Positions 22,658-30,142 of a DNA stretch of 64,000 bases are shown here, one piece after another. Where the stretch lies: the IMG/VR virus record IMGVR_UViG_3300005096_000071, positions 1-64,000 of that record; one strand, given 5' to 3'. Position 1 is the first letter of the stretch. Each line of letters begins with the position of its first letter. A program made the position numbers and the translations under genes. The stretch comes from a virus. The notes under the pieces are model-generated. The model saw only the letters and a program-made list of their open reading frames with translations, searched no databases and was not told the DNA's origin.

Positions 22658-23524
22658 ATGACGCAACACAACGAAGCAGAGCGGATCGGGGTTGGCCGGA
22701 CAGACTACGCGGAGCGCCGCGAGGCCCGGGTGGACCGGCTCGAAGCGGCGGCAGCCACGGCCCAGACCAAGAGCAACGCGGCGCACGCGGGGGTCAAGGC
22801 GATCACGGACCACATCCCGATGGGACAGCCGATTTTGGTAGGGCACCACAGCGAAAAACGCGCGCGACGCGACCAGGACCGGATCCAAAACGGGACGCGC
22901 CGAGCCTTCGCGGCTGACGATGCCGAGCGGCTCCGATGCCGAGCGCGGTCCGCTGAGCGGAACACGGCGATCTCATCCGACGACTGCAGAGTTCGACGGT
23001 TGGCGCTTTCGCGTCCCGGACGCCGAGGGGAAACGACGAATGGATCTGTGCTCGGACTGCTTAGAAAAACGCGCGGGGGGAGAGTAGGTGGATCCGGCCG
23101 AGATCGCGCGGTTCATCGCCGAACAGCACACGCCCTGGCGGTACGTGCTGCACAAGCGATACACGGCGGACGGGATCGCGGGGTTGCTACAGCTCTTGGC
23201 GGAGACGCAAGACGAGCTAGAGAACGCCAAGAACACGCTGTCGCTGGCCACCGGAGGGTGCCTATGACGCGCAAGGGCCACAACCCCTACGGGCTCGTCA
23301 ACGACTGGCGGGGGCGTTGCTGGGGTGAAGGGTTCGCCGCCCGCGAGGCGTTGCGGGACCCCATGACGCAGCGGCAGCAGCGGGAGGGTTGCGTGGGGTC
23401 GGGTGACGTCGAGATCGCGACGGAGGTCTGGGTCACGATCTGGGACGAAAGCGGATCCAGCACGACGATCCCGCACCACACCCGCCGCGTGCCGCAGTGC
23501 TCGGCCGACGAGGTGGTCCCGTGA
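22658..23524 (+). CDS. DUF3560-domain ORF with unresolved 3' end
   Basis: From the cassette ATG (MTQHNEAERIGVGRTDYAER). Residues 20-75 match the DUF3560 pattern: basic coiled region, then IPMGQPILVGHHSEKRARRD, and SAERNTAISSDD. After about residue 108 the frame stops looking like protein although it stays open to 23524, reading through three better-looking small ORFs. Either a deletion fused genes out of frame, or the assembly has indels; normal DUF3560 proteins would end or continue differently here. Role of DUF3560 is unknown. Confidence 0.5.
   Translation: MTQHNEAERIGVGRTDYAERREARVDRLEAAAATAQTKSNAAHAGVKAITDHIPMGQPILVGHHSEKRARRDQDRIQNGTRRAFAADDAERLRCRARSAERNTAISSDDCRVRRLALSRPGRRGETTNGSVLGLLRKTRGGRVGGSGRDRAVHRRTAHALAVRAAQAIHGGRDRGVATALGGDARRARERQEHAVAGHRRVPMTRKGHNPYGLVNDWRGRCWGEGFAAREALRDPMTQRQQREGCVGSGDVEIATEVWVTIWDESGSSTTIPHHTRRVPQCSADEVVP
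22920..23087 (+). CDS. 55-aa ORF in another frame, Cys pair
   Basis: From ATG 22920 the frame gives TTAEFDGWRFRVPDAEGKRR then MDLCSDCLEKRAGGE to TAG 23085. The last 35 residues look coding (CxxC); the first 20 overlap the DUF3560 frame and do not. Likely the 3' part of a gene whose 5' part was lost or frameshifted. Confidence 0.4.
   Translation: MPSGSDAERGPLSGTRRSHPTTAEFDGWRFRVPDAEGKRRMDLCSDCLEKRAGGE
23088..23267 (+). CDS. 59-aa helical protein
   Basis: GTG immediately after the previous stop. MDPAEIARFIAEQHTPWRYV and then a long helix (GIAGLLQLLAETQDELENAK). Stop overlaps the next ATG by 4 nt (ATGA), supporting this frame over the DUF3560 extension. Confidence 0.55.
   Translation: MDPAEIARFIAEQHTPWRYVLHKRYTADGIAGLLQLLAETQDELENAKNTLSLATGGCL
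23264..23524 (+). CDS. 86-aa hypothetical protein
   Basis: ATG 23264 (MTRKGHNPYGLVNDWRGRCW). Same frame as the DUF3560 ORF but independently coding by codon use. Strand-rich end (EIATEVWVTIWDESGSSTTI). Overlaps next start by 4 nt (GTGA). Unknown. Confidence 0.5.
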   Translation: MTRKGHNPYGLVNDWRGRCWGEGFAAREALRDPMTQRQQREGCVGSGDVEIATEVWVTIWDESGSSTTIPHHTRRVPQCSADEVVP

Positions 23525-23850
23525 TCGCCTACGACCCGTCAGCTGAGGCGGCCCGTATGGTCGCCATCGGTAACCCGGTCCGAACTGACGGCCCGGGTGG
23601 GCGAGTCCGCCGCGATCGCTGCCAGCACTGCGATCGCACAACAGGCCCCCGCGGCGACGATCCCTGCATCGAAAACCTCCCTGGCGGCATCATGAACGCG
23701 TGTTGCGGCCACGGCCATCCGGAGGTGGCGTACATCCAACACTCACCAGAACGTTTAGTCCGCGGTGCCGACGCACTCGCGACCATGAGGGCGCTTCGGC
23801 CCAGGGCGGGGCGCTCACACTGGACAGCTCCACCGGAGGTCGCGCCGTGA
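23521..23850 (+). CDS. small protein with Cys/His clusters
   Basis: 109 aa, GTG start (MIAYDPSAEAARMVAIGNPV). Contains CQHCDRTTG, PCIENL and NACCGHGHPE: likely zinc-binding. Starts nearly the same way as the next protein (VIAYDP versus VIACDPFDP), suggesting a small local duplication of the start region. Unknown function. Confidence 0.55.
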   Translation: MIAYDPSAEAARMVAIGNPVRTDGPGGRVRRDRCQHCDRTTGPRGDDPCIENLPGGIMNACCGHGHPEVAYIQHSPERLVRGADALATMRALRPRAGRSHWTAPPEVAP

Positions 23851-24227
23851 TCGCCTGCGACCCGTTCGACCCTGGAGAGTTCGGACCGTGTCCGGTGTGT
23901 GGCGGCGGGCTGTCCGAAAACTGCTCGGTGCAGTGCCCCGCCCACTCGATCTCGCGGAGGCACCAGGCCATCACGTGCACGGCCTACCGCTCAGGGAAAC
24001 GTGAGCCAATGAAGCTCCCGCCGAACCCGGTTTCAATCGACCCGGATCCCACCCCGCCGGGGCCAAGGCGCCGCACGCCATCCGAGATCGCAGAGGACCT
24101 CGAAATGTGGGCCGACTGCGTGGAGTGCACCGACAAGGATCTGGCCCTGGAGGCCGCGACCCGCCTACGCGAGCACGAGACCGCCGCGCTCAGTCTCGCG
24201 GTTGCACTCGCGAAAGGTGCACGATAA
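23847..24227 (+). CDS. Cys-rich N-terminus plus helical C-terminus
   Basis: 126 aa, GTG start. FGPCPVCGGGLSENCSVQCPAH is a zinc-ribbon-like block. From M57 (MKLPPNPVSIDPDPTPPGPR) the protein is Pro-rich then helical (CTDKDLALEAATRLREHETA); it might be a second gene fused by a lost stop. The last codons overlap cassette 15. Confidence 0.5.
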   Translation: MIACDPFDPGEFGPCPVCGGGLSENCSVQCPAHSISRRHQAITCTAYRSGKREPMKLPPNPVSIDPDPTPPGPRRRTPSEIAEDLEMWADCVECTDKDLALEAATRLREHETAALSLAVALAKGAR

Positions 24228-24269
24228 AGCTTGCGCCGCACTCCGTGGGCGTGTACGACGAGCGTAGCA
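24213..24269 (+). promoter_or_regulatory. start cassette 15 (+)
   Basis: AAAGGTGCAC, TTGCGC, GTGTACGAC (TACGAC), 10 nt to ATG 24270, context GTAGCAATGACC. Drives the ATPase gene. Confidence 0.75.
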
Positions 24270-25532
24270 ATGACCAAAATAATCGAACTACAGGCCTGTA
24301 ACTTCAAGCGGCTAAAGGCCGTGCACATTCGCCCTGATGGCCACACGGTGGTGCTCGGCGGCGGGAATGCGGAGGGGAAGACGTCTGTGTTGGACGCGAT
24401 CCAAGCTGCATTGGGTGGGGGCCGAGCTGCACCAGTGGAGCCGATTCGCCGCGGATGCTCGCGCGCCGAGGTTAGGCTGGAGTTAGACGAGTTGATCGTC
24501 ACGCGCTCGTTCTCGGGCGCGGGCTCCAAGATTGAGGTCCGGAGCAAGGAGTTTGGTAAGCTAAAATCGCCCCAAGCTGTTCTGGACAAACTGACGGACT
24601 CGCTGTCATTCGACCCACTGGCGTTCAGCCGCATGAAACCGGCCGACCAGGCGGAGACGCTTCGCGAGTTGGTGGGCCTGGACACCGGAGGGGTGGATGG
24701 AGAGATCCTCCAGCTCACAGAGGAGCGCAAGACGGCGAACCGCGAGGTAAAGCGTCTACAGGGCGTCGCTGATAGCTGCACCTTTCACAGAGAGGCGCCC
24801 GAACTAATAGTGTTGGTGGGGGACCTCGCCAACGACCTGGAGAGAGCATCAGCGCACAACGCCGAGCGGGATGGTCTGCTGAAGTCCGCGCACGCCAGTG
24901 ATCTGAAGCGGGAGCGGCGAGAGCAGAAGATACAGGATCTTGAGGCAATGCTCGCGGAGTACCGCCAGGAGATCGAGGACCTACGAGGGGCGGCTGAGAA
25001 GTGGCGCGGCGAGGCCCACGAGGTGGATGTGAAGGACACGGACGCGATCCGTACCGACCTCAACGAGGCGGAAGCGATCAACGAAAAGGTGCGAGACAAC
25101 ATCGCCTACCGAAACGCCCAACTGGAGCTGCACGCGGCGAAGGAGGCCGCGGGCAGCTTGGACAAGTCGCTGGACGGCGCGCGTTCCCGACGCCGCGAAC
25201 TGATCGAGGCGGTCACGTTCCCGATCGAGGGACTCGCTGTTTCGGACGCCGGAGTGACGTTTCGAGGGTTCGCGTTCGACCAGGCGTCCGGTGCGGAGCA
25301 GTTGAAGGTATCGGCGGCGATCGGGATCGCGATGAACCCGGATCTACGAGTACTGCTGATCCGAGACGGGTCACTGCTGGACAACGAGTCACTGCAAGCC
25401 CTGGGGGTGTTAGCGGAGGACGCCGACGCGCAACTGTGGATCGAGCGGGTCGGCGACGGCGACGAGGTCTCGGTCGTGATCGAGGACGGCGAGGTGGCCG
25501 AGCATAGGCCGTCGACAATAAGTACACAATAA
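24270..25532 (+). CDS. RecF/SMC-like ATPase
   Basis: 420 aa from the cassette ATG (MTKIIELQACNFKRLKAVHI). N-terminal beta strands then Walker A GGGNAEGKTS (about 33-42), the RecF/SbcC/Rad50-type P-loop. Residues about 165-300 are coiled coil (DLKRERREQKIQDLEAMLAE). The C-terminal head has SGAEQLKVSAAIGIAMNPDL, ABC signature-like, and DLRVLLIRDGSLLD, Walker B-like with D in place of the usual second acidic residue. Short coiled coil compared with Rad50. Likely acts in DNA recombination or repair; no nuclease partner is visible beside it. Confidence 0.75.
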   Translation: MTKIIELQACNFKRLKAVHIRPDGHTVVLGGGNAEGKTSVLDAIQAALGGGRAAPVEPIRRGCSRAEVRLELDELIVTRSFSGAGSKIEVRSKEFGKLKSPQAVLDKLTDSLSFDPLAFSRMKPADQAETLRELVGLDTGGVDGEILQLTEERKTANREVKRLQGVADSCTFHREAPELIVLVGDLANDLERASAHNAERDGLLKSAHASDLKRERREQKIQDLEAMLAEYRQEIEDLRGAAEKWRGEAHEVDVKDTDAIRTDLNEAEAINEKVRDNIAYRNAQLELHAAKEAAGSLDKSLDGARSRRRELIEAVTFPIEGLAVSDAGVTFRGFAFDQASGAEQLKVSAAIGIAMNPDLRVLLIRDGSLLDNESLQALGVLAEDADAQLWIERVGDGDEVSVVIEDGEVAEHRPSTISTQ

Positions 25533-25573
25533 GACTTGCGGAGCATTACTCGGCGGTGTACATAGTAAGGGCA
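25522..25573 (+). promoter_or_regulatory. start cassette 16 (+)
   Basis: GTACAC outer half-site, TTGCGG, GTGTACATA (TACATA), 9 nt to ATG 25574, context GGGCAATGGC. The outer half-site overlaps the stop region of the ATPase gene. Confidence 0.7.
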
Positions 25574-25801
25574 ATGGCGAAGAGAAAGAAGACACGGCGG
25601 TCGATCAGCGTGAAGGGCGCTACCTACCGCATGTTCAAGGTCCTGGCGGAGCGCCGGGGCCTCCCGGTCTCGGCGCTCACTGAGCAAGTGATGCTCCGCG
25701 AGCTTGACGGGACGGGGATCGTTGATCCAGGAGCGGCGCCGGTCGCACCGGCAACCTCAACCGAGCCCGAGGCGATTCCCTCGGCGCACTTCACGTTCTG
25801 A
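25574..25801 (+). CDS. possible ribbon-helix-helix protein
   Basis: 75 aa (MAKRKKTRRSISVKGATYRM). RSISVKGATYRMFKVLAERRGLPVSALTEQVM (parts SISVKGATYRMF, GLPVSALTEQVM) follows the strand - helix - helix plan of Arc/MetJ-type DNA-binding proteins with a basic N-terminus and a disordered Pro/Ala tail. A candidate binder of the cassette operator, on size and fold alone. Confidence 0.55.
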   Translation: MAKRKKTRRSISVKGATYRMFKVLAERRGLPVSALTEQVMLRELDGTGIVDPGAAPVAPATSTEPEAIPSAHFTF

Positions 25802-26247
25802 TGGCCGTCCCAAAAAAATCGTACTCCTTCCCCGTAGGTGACTGGGAACCGGTGCGCGACGGCGAGGCTTATTGCTCGCGAGCGTGCGGTGCGAGCTGCA
25901 CCCGCGAGGCCTACGCGGCCGCTCATGAGGCAGCCGACAGACTCGCGGCGCGCCTGTACAGCGGTGTGGGTTCGCCCTGGACCACGCGAGTCTGGGAGAA
26001 CCTCGGGTGGCACTGGGAGGTCCGGTCGGATTGTGGGCACTGGTCGGTATCTCCTGCTCGTCTTTTTGGTGACACCGACGGGTACACCGCCATGCTCGGC
26101 TTGGCGGACGAATGCCATGGAGGCCGGTGGTACGCGAACGCCGACACACCCGAGAAAGCGATCGAGGAGACGCGAAAAACGGCGTTGGCTGAGATCCGCG
26201 ACCTCGCGAGCTGGCTCGGGATGAAGCTCAAAAAGGCGAAGTCGTGA
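25801..26247 (+). CDS. hypothetical protein
   Basis: 148 aa, ATG shares A with the previous TGA. CSRACGASCTREAY (three Cys), then WTTRVWENLGWHWEVRSDCG and a C-terminal helix EKAIEETRKTALAEIRDLAS with a lysine end. The WEN-GWHW-V block reads like a small alpha/beta domain of unknown role. Confidence 0.6.
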   Translation: MAVPKKSYSFPVGDWEPVRDGEAYCSRACGASCTREAYAAAHEAADRLAARLYSGVGSPWTTRVWENLGWHWEVRSDCGHWSVSPARLFGDTDGYTAMLGLADECHGGRWYANADTPEKAIEETRKTALAEIRDLASWLGMKLKKAKS

Positions 26248-26534
26248 ACGGTCCCAGCATCGTCATACGAGCGGAGATCCGCCGCACTTCGGACGGTGAA
26301 GTGCGGACATACGATGAGAATTACACCGTAGACGATCCCATCGATTGCGCGGTGTACCAGTGGACCCTCGGGAACTACGGGTGCGACTGCAATCGTCGGT
26401 TGTTTTGGATGCGCGCCGATGGCCAGGAAGTGTTCGCGTGTGAACCCGATGCGCCACCTTGTACGACAGGTCTCTATGTGGTGCGCCTGCTGGTCGGAGA
26501 CAGGGTGCTGCTTGATGAGTGGGTCGAGTCATGA
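26244..26534 (+). CDS. 96-aa hypothetical protein
   Basis: GTG start overlapping previous stop by 4 nt. IVIRAEIRRTSDGEVRTYDE...YGCDCNRRLFWMRADGQEVFACE: beta-rich with CxC and two more Cys. Similar small proteins are common in phage accessory regions. Unknown function. Confidence 0.6.
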   Translation: MNGPSIVIRAEIRRTSDGEVRTYDENYTVDDPIDCAVYQWTLGNYGCDCNRRLFWMRADGQEVFACEPDAPPCTTGLYVVRLLVGDRVLLDEWVES

Positions 26535-26770
26535 GCGGGTGGGACTTACTCATCGCGTTCGGGTACGTGCACGCGACCGCGGCCATTATTGTGCTGTTGG
26601 TGATCGTTCCGTTACTGTGGGTAAAAGACAAGCGTGGGGGGGAACCAGACCAGGAGAGCGACGACGCATTCGGTACGGCCTCGCTTGAGGAGCGGCGGAA
26701 GATGATAGCTGGGGAGTACCCTTGGGCATCCATGTCCAAATCGGTTTACACCAATAAAGACACCGAGTGA
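26531..26770 (+). CDS. single-pass membrane protein
   Basis: 79 aa from ATG 26531. Residues 5-34 (LLIAFGYVHATAAIIVLLVI) form one membrane segment followed by VKDKR, so the acidic C-terminal 45 residues are probably cytoplasmic. ATGA overlaps on both sides. Unknown role. Confidence 0.6.
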   Translation: MSGWDLLIAFGYVHATAAIIVLLVIVPLLWVKDKRGGEPDQESDDAFGTASLEERRKMIAGEYPWASMSKSVYTNKDTE

Positions 26771-27258
26771 TGACGAAGCAAGATTTCACAATGGACCACT
26801 CCGGCAACATCGAGGGCGGCAGCCGTGCTTTCGCCATCGGCGAGGAGTTCGATGCGTTCGGCGAAACATGGGAAGTAGTCAGCGAGGTCGAAGTCCGTCG
26901 AGTGGCCCGAGTCAACGCCCTGACACTCGGCGATCTGTTCCTCGACGCGATGGAGGGCTCGGAGTTTGAAGCCGCGATCAGTGTGATCGAGGGAGGCGCC
27001 GGCGCCTCGGGGACAATAATCGCCTTCACGGAGGTGGTAACGGAGCTGTTCCGGGCACGAGAGAAACACGCCGATATGCCGACCCCGCACCACGGGATCG
27101 CCGTGCTCACCGAGGAACGCGACGAGCTGTGGGACGAGATCAAAAAGAAGGACGCCGACCGCGATCCGGAGGCAATGCGAACCGAGGCTACGCAGATCGC
27201 CGCGATGGCGATCCGTTTCAAGCGGGATATCTGCGATGGTGGGAAGCACGACCGATGA
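26770..27258 (+). CDS. MazG-like nucleotide pyrophosphohydrolase-type protein
   Basis: 162 aa. The C-terminal 60 residues (PHHGIAVLTEERDELWDEIK, EAMRTEATQIAAMAIRFKRD) match the MazG-like phage pattern: E-E--ELW-E helix and a second helix with E---QIAAMA. The acidic EERDELWDE positions would bind metal. The N-terminal 95 residues are unassigned (GEEFDAFGETWEVVSEVEVR). Could hydrolyse nucleotides or (p)ppGpp-type alarmones; untested. Confidence 0.6.
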   Translation: MTKQDFTMDHSGNIEGGSRAFAIGEEFDAFGETWEVVSEVEVRRVARVNALTLGDLFLDAMEGSEFEAAISVIEGGAGASGTIIAFTEVVTELFRAREKHADMPTPHHGIAVLTEERDELWDEIKKKDADRDPEAMRTEATQIAAMAIRFKRDICDGGKHDR

Positions 27259-27620
27259 GACGCTTAGCCCTACACATCGCGGTTCGCATCGCCGCAGTTG
27301 CGATCGCGGCATGGTCGAGCGGTTGTGTTGGCGTCGTCGACGATGCCTTCACCGATGCCGCGACCCTCATCGAGTCGGAGGAGGAGGCCAACCCGTGCGG
27401 CCCCGTCCTGGACTGCATGATGGGAGCGTGCACGTACCAGCACCACGCCTCCGGGTCTCGGGCCCAGGGATACGTTGCCGGATGCGTCGAGGCCTGCATG
27501 GGAGTGCTCGAAGTCGCAGAGGAGGACCGGTGGGTGCGCGGAGCCGCGGGCCGAGCCTTCGCATCGTGTGAGACCGACGCCGACGACTGTGGCGATCTTG
27601 TTTTGGAGTGTGTGGAATGA
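27255..27620 (+). CDS. Cys-rich putative lipoprotein
   Basis: 121 aa. N-terminus MRRLALHIAVRIAAVAIAAW then SSGC fits a lipoprotein signal with Cys about residue 24. The mature part has about 10 Cys in pairs (CGPVLDCMMGACTYQ, GYVAGCVEACMG, SCETDADDCGDLVLEC), expected to form disulphides outside the cytoplasm. Fits a surface or envelope protein such as an exclusion factor, or a host-derived lipoprotein. Function unknown. Confidence 0.6.
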   Translation: MRRLALHIAVRIAAVAIAAWSSGCVGVVDDAFTDAATLIESEEEANPCGPVLDCMMGACTYQHHASGSRAQGYVAGCVEACMGVLEVAEEDRWVRGAAGRAFASCETDADDCGDLVLECVE

Positions 27621-28174
27621 CTGACCGAATCGAATGGACAAAACGGGAGCGGGCGCACGGCGATCCGCATTGGGTTGCGAGTTTTGGGCCGTATGCGCTC
27701 ACTGTCACCGTTGGGTGCCCTTGGATCTGGACGTGGGAGATCGACCATCCCGATCACGGCGAGGAGGCGCGATCCGACGACGATTGGGACTACCAGGAGG
27801 TCGCGAAAGCGCAGCAACGTTGCGAGCTGATGGCGCGGGCGCTGCTCATCGGAGCGGACACCGACATCGGCGCGGCGGTGCCCGACGACTTCGGCGCGTC
27901 GCTCCAACTCTCACTGCTTCGCGGCGGGGTCGAGAACACGCGGGCCTCGATGGCCCTCGGCGGCAAGGCGCTCCGCGCTGCTAGCGATGGCGACACCGAG
28001 AAGGCGCTCCACCACGACGTGCTGGCGGGCCCCGGGCCTGGCCGCACCTCCCCCAGCCGCCGGACCTCGACACGGCGACGTGGCGCGCGCTGTGCCGCTA
28101 CTTGGCGAGCGGGGTCCACGGCCGAACGCCTGATCCGGCCCACTTGCGGGCAGAGCAGAAACGCAAGCTGGTGA
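27617..28174 (+). CDS. hypothetical protein, possible -1 frameshift near its end
   Basis: 185 aa (MTDRIEWTKRERAHGDPHWV). Coding-like to about LHHDVLAGP (residue 138), then the frame becomes Arg/Ser-rich and unconvincing. A heptamer G GGC CCC at 28027-28033 is in the right phase for a -1 slip, which would continue as PHLPQPPDLDTATWRALCRY to 28440. The upstream part is alpha/beta with ASLQLSLLRGGVENTRASMA. Unknown function. Confidence 0.5.
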   Translation: MTDRIEWTKRERAHGDPHWVASFGPYALTVTVGCPWIWTWEIDHPDHGEEARSDDDWDYQEVAKAQQRCELMARALLIGADTDIGAAVPDDFGASLQLSLLRGGVENTRASMALGGKALRAASDGDTEKALHHDVLAGPGPGRTSPSRRTSTRRRGARCAATWRAGSTAERLIRPTCGQSRNASW

Positions 28175-28242
28175 GCGCTGGCTACATCAACAACGACGGC
28201 GCACTGACCGACAAGTGCATCGAGGCCCATGAGAAGGCCCCA

Positions 28243-28440
28243 ATGAAGGAGTACACCGTGGTGGCGTCGTGCACGATTAGCCTGCATACGACCGTGAAGG
28301 CCAAGACCGAAGCGGAGGCGATAGAGATCGCGAACTGCCGCGACATCGGGGCGATCTTCGATCAGACCGATGCCGCCGAGGAGTGGGCAACATCAGGCGA
28401 GATCGACGGGACCCCTTTCGAGGTGTCGGTGGAAAAGTGA
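28243..28440 (+). CDS. 65-aa protein (MKEYTVVASC)
   Basis: ATG 28243 with AGAAGG 7 nt upstream. MKEYTVVASCTISLHTTVKA is a start seen in small phage proteins ('ytV-a---i-v--tVea-seeEA-eiA'). In the same frame, coding-looking sequence extends upstream to about 28040 without a start, so this may be the end of a longer frameshift product. Confidence 0.55.
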   Translation: MKEYTVVASCTISLHTTVKAKTEAEAIEIANCRDIGAIFDQTDAAEEWATSGEIDGTPFEVSVEK

Positions 28441-28987
28441 AACGGACGCCGCACATCATCCCCGATCGCCTATGGGTCCGCGAGTCGTTCCGGTTCCCTG
28501 CTGCCCAGGACGAGGTCTCACCGGCAGTCGTCGGAACTAGAAGCGTAAACGCGGGATATAACGAGCCGTGGTGTCCGACTGAATACGCCGATGGGTGCAC
28601 CAGGAACGACAACAGCGTTGGCCCGTTTGGTCGCAAGCGATCCGCGATGCACATGCCACGGTGGGCGAGCCGCATCGTCTTGGAGATCACCAATGGGACC
28701 GTTCACGACTTCGCCTTTTTGAGCTGCTCCGGGCGGAGCGCCTATGGTCCATCACAGAGGCCGAGGCGGAAGCTGAGGGCGTCGGCCAGCTTGAGCTAAT
28801 AGGACCGTCGCAACGGCTACCTCGTGACGACCAGGGACGAACGCAGGGTACCCACCCCTTCACGATCTCGTTCGCGTCCCGGTGGGACACCACCAACGCC
28901 TCGCGCGGCTTCCCGTGGGTGGACAACCCTTGGGTGTGGGTCGTCGGGTTTCGCAGGACACAAGCACATGACTCAGAATCCATTTGA
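28437..28987 (+). pseudogene. ASCH-like protein gene broken at a T5 run
   Basis: GTG 28437. First frame: PHIIPDRLWVRESFRFPAAQ, then HMPRWASRIVLEITNGTVHD; it then degenerates to a stop at 28799. One base back from the TTTTT at 28716-28720, the frame gives RLWSITEAEAEAEGVGQLEL, then TQGTHPFTISFASRWDTTNA and NPWVWVVGFRRT to TGA 28987. Together they match a known phage ASCH-type layout: RLWVRE, MPRWASRI-LE-T, I-EA-A-AEG, NPWVWV--F. Either a 1-nt deletion or a sequence error. Confidence 0.6.
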
Positions 28988-29234
28988 AACGTTTATCGAG
29001 GCGTCGACCTACAACGGCGTAACCGAGAGGGATGCCCAAACTGTACGGGACTGGGCCCTTGCAGTCGTGAACACGGCTGTAAGCAAGGATGAGGACACCG
29101 CCGACCAGGCCGCCACTAGGGCGATGATCAGCTTATTCCTGGCAGCTATCGCCCACGCTGCCCCGCAGGCTAACCACTCGAACATCGCACTAGGGCGCCG
29201 CCTCCGGGAAGCGCTTGGAGAACCGAAACCGTGA
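28968..29234 (+). CDS. 88-aa helical protein
   Basis: ATG 28968 (MTQNPFETFIEASTYNGVTE), overlapping the ASCH-like gene by 20 nt. All-helical (VRDWALAVVNTAVSKDEDTA). Unknown. Confidence 0.55.
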   Translation: MTQNPFETFIEASTYNGVTERDAQTVRDWALAVVNTAVSKDEDTADQAATRAMISLFLAAIAHAAPQANHSNIALGRRLREALGEPKP

Positions 29235-29710
29235 AGCAGTACGAGATCATCAATCCATCCAATCCGTGCACCATCGAAGCGAACGACGACATCGTCGCAG
29301 GGGTCGCTATGATGGCGGTTGGATCCGGCCAACTCGGCCTTGCCGATGAGGCGGGCAATTGCATAATCCCGCTGCTTATGTTCGGCGGTTTCATCCGCTG
29401 GCTCGTCGACGTCGGGATCGCGAAGCCGGAGCACGACGAGGCGGAGGCCGGCGCCGCCCTCAAGGCCTACGTGCTGGACCACAAGCTGGCGATCGCCGAC
29501 GTCCTCGACACGTGCATGTACGGATCGTTCGCGGACCGCAAGGCCTACAACCGCGGCCTGGATATGATCCTCGGCACGGTCGCGAAAACGAAGTGGCGCG
29601 ACGACTGGGCCACCGATCGCCGGTCGTCGGTCAATGACATCTGTGCGGCGTGCTGGGCCACCGCCAAGACGCTACGCGAGGGGATGAGCGACGATGCCGT
29701 CCCGAACTAG
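29231..29710 (+). CDS. hypothetical protein
   Basis: 159 aa, GTG with 4-nt overlap. MKQYEIINPSNPCTIEANDD start; EANDDIVAGVAMMAVGSGQLGLADE and a helical second half (YNRGLDMILGTVAKTKWRDD). Similar proteins start with 'kqYeiiNPSdpyt' in phage accessory regions; role unknown. Confidence 0.6.
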   Translation: MKQYEIINPSNPCTIEANDDIVAGVAMMAVGSGQLGLADEAGNCIIPLLMFGGFIRWLVDVGIAKPEHDEAEAGAALKAYVLDHKLAIADVLDTCMYGSFADRKAYNRGLDMILGTVAKTKWRDDWATDRRSSVNDICAACWATAKTLREGMSDDAVPN

Positions 29711-29738
29711 CGGGCAGTAGTGGGGGCTCGCGCTTCGG

Positions 29739-29918
29739 ATGTTCGCCCACTCGATCATGCGGATGACGGACCTCGGTCGTTACGATCACGACCGCTGCGG
29801 GGTCGATCGAGTCATTCCACTCTCCGACCTGGAGTGCAACGACGGCCATCTCTTGGAGATGACGATCGAACAGGTCGTCGACAGGCAACGCCGGCAGCTG
29901 GAGGAGGCTGGGATATGA
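29739..29918 (+). CDS. 59-aa hypothetical protein
   Basis: ATG 29739 (MFAHSIMRMTDLGRYDHDRC) to TGA 29918, overlapping the next start (ATGA). GVDRVIPLSDLECNDGHLLE then a charged helix. Good codon use. Confidence 0.55.
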   Translation: MFAHSIMRMTDLGRYDHDRCGVDRVIPLSDLECNDGHLLEMTIEQVVDRQRRQLEEAGI

Positions 29919-30142
29919 TCCCCACGATGGGCAACCCGATCCGGCTCAAGCTCGGTGGCGATCGCGGCCCCGTGTTTCATTTCGCCGACGGATCTGCGGC
30001 CACAGGTCCCCGAGTCTACTACTCGGGGTGCCGTCTGAAGTCGATCGGGTTCGACACCTCGGGGGACGACGGTTGCGAGGCGGCGGTCTGGGCGGGTGCA
30101 ACGATCGGGCTCATCGTCCGCTCGGAGATCGCCAGTGCCTGA
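29915..30142 (+). CDS. 75-aa hypothetical protein
   Basis: ATG 29915 (MIPTMGNPIRLKLGGDRGPV). Beta-rich with a Gly-rich end (EAAVWAGATIGLIVRSEIAS). A TATGAT box lies 7 nt before an internal ATG (29927), a possible alternative leaderless start. Confidence 0.55.
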   Translation: MIPTMGNPIRLKLGGDRGPVFHFADGSAATGPRVYYSGCRLKSIGFDTSGDDGCEAAVWAGATIGLIVRSEIASA

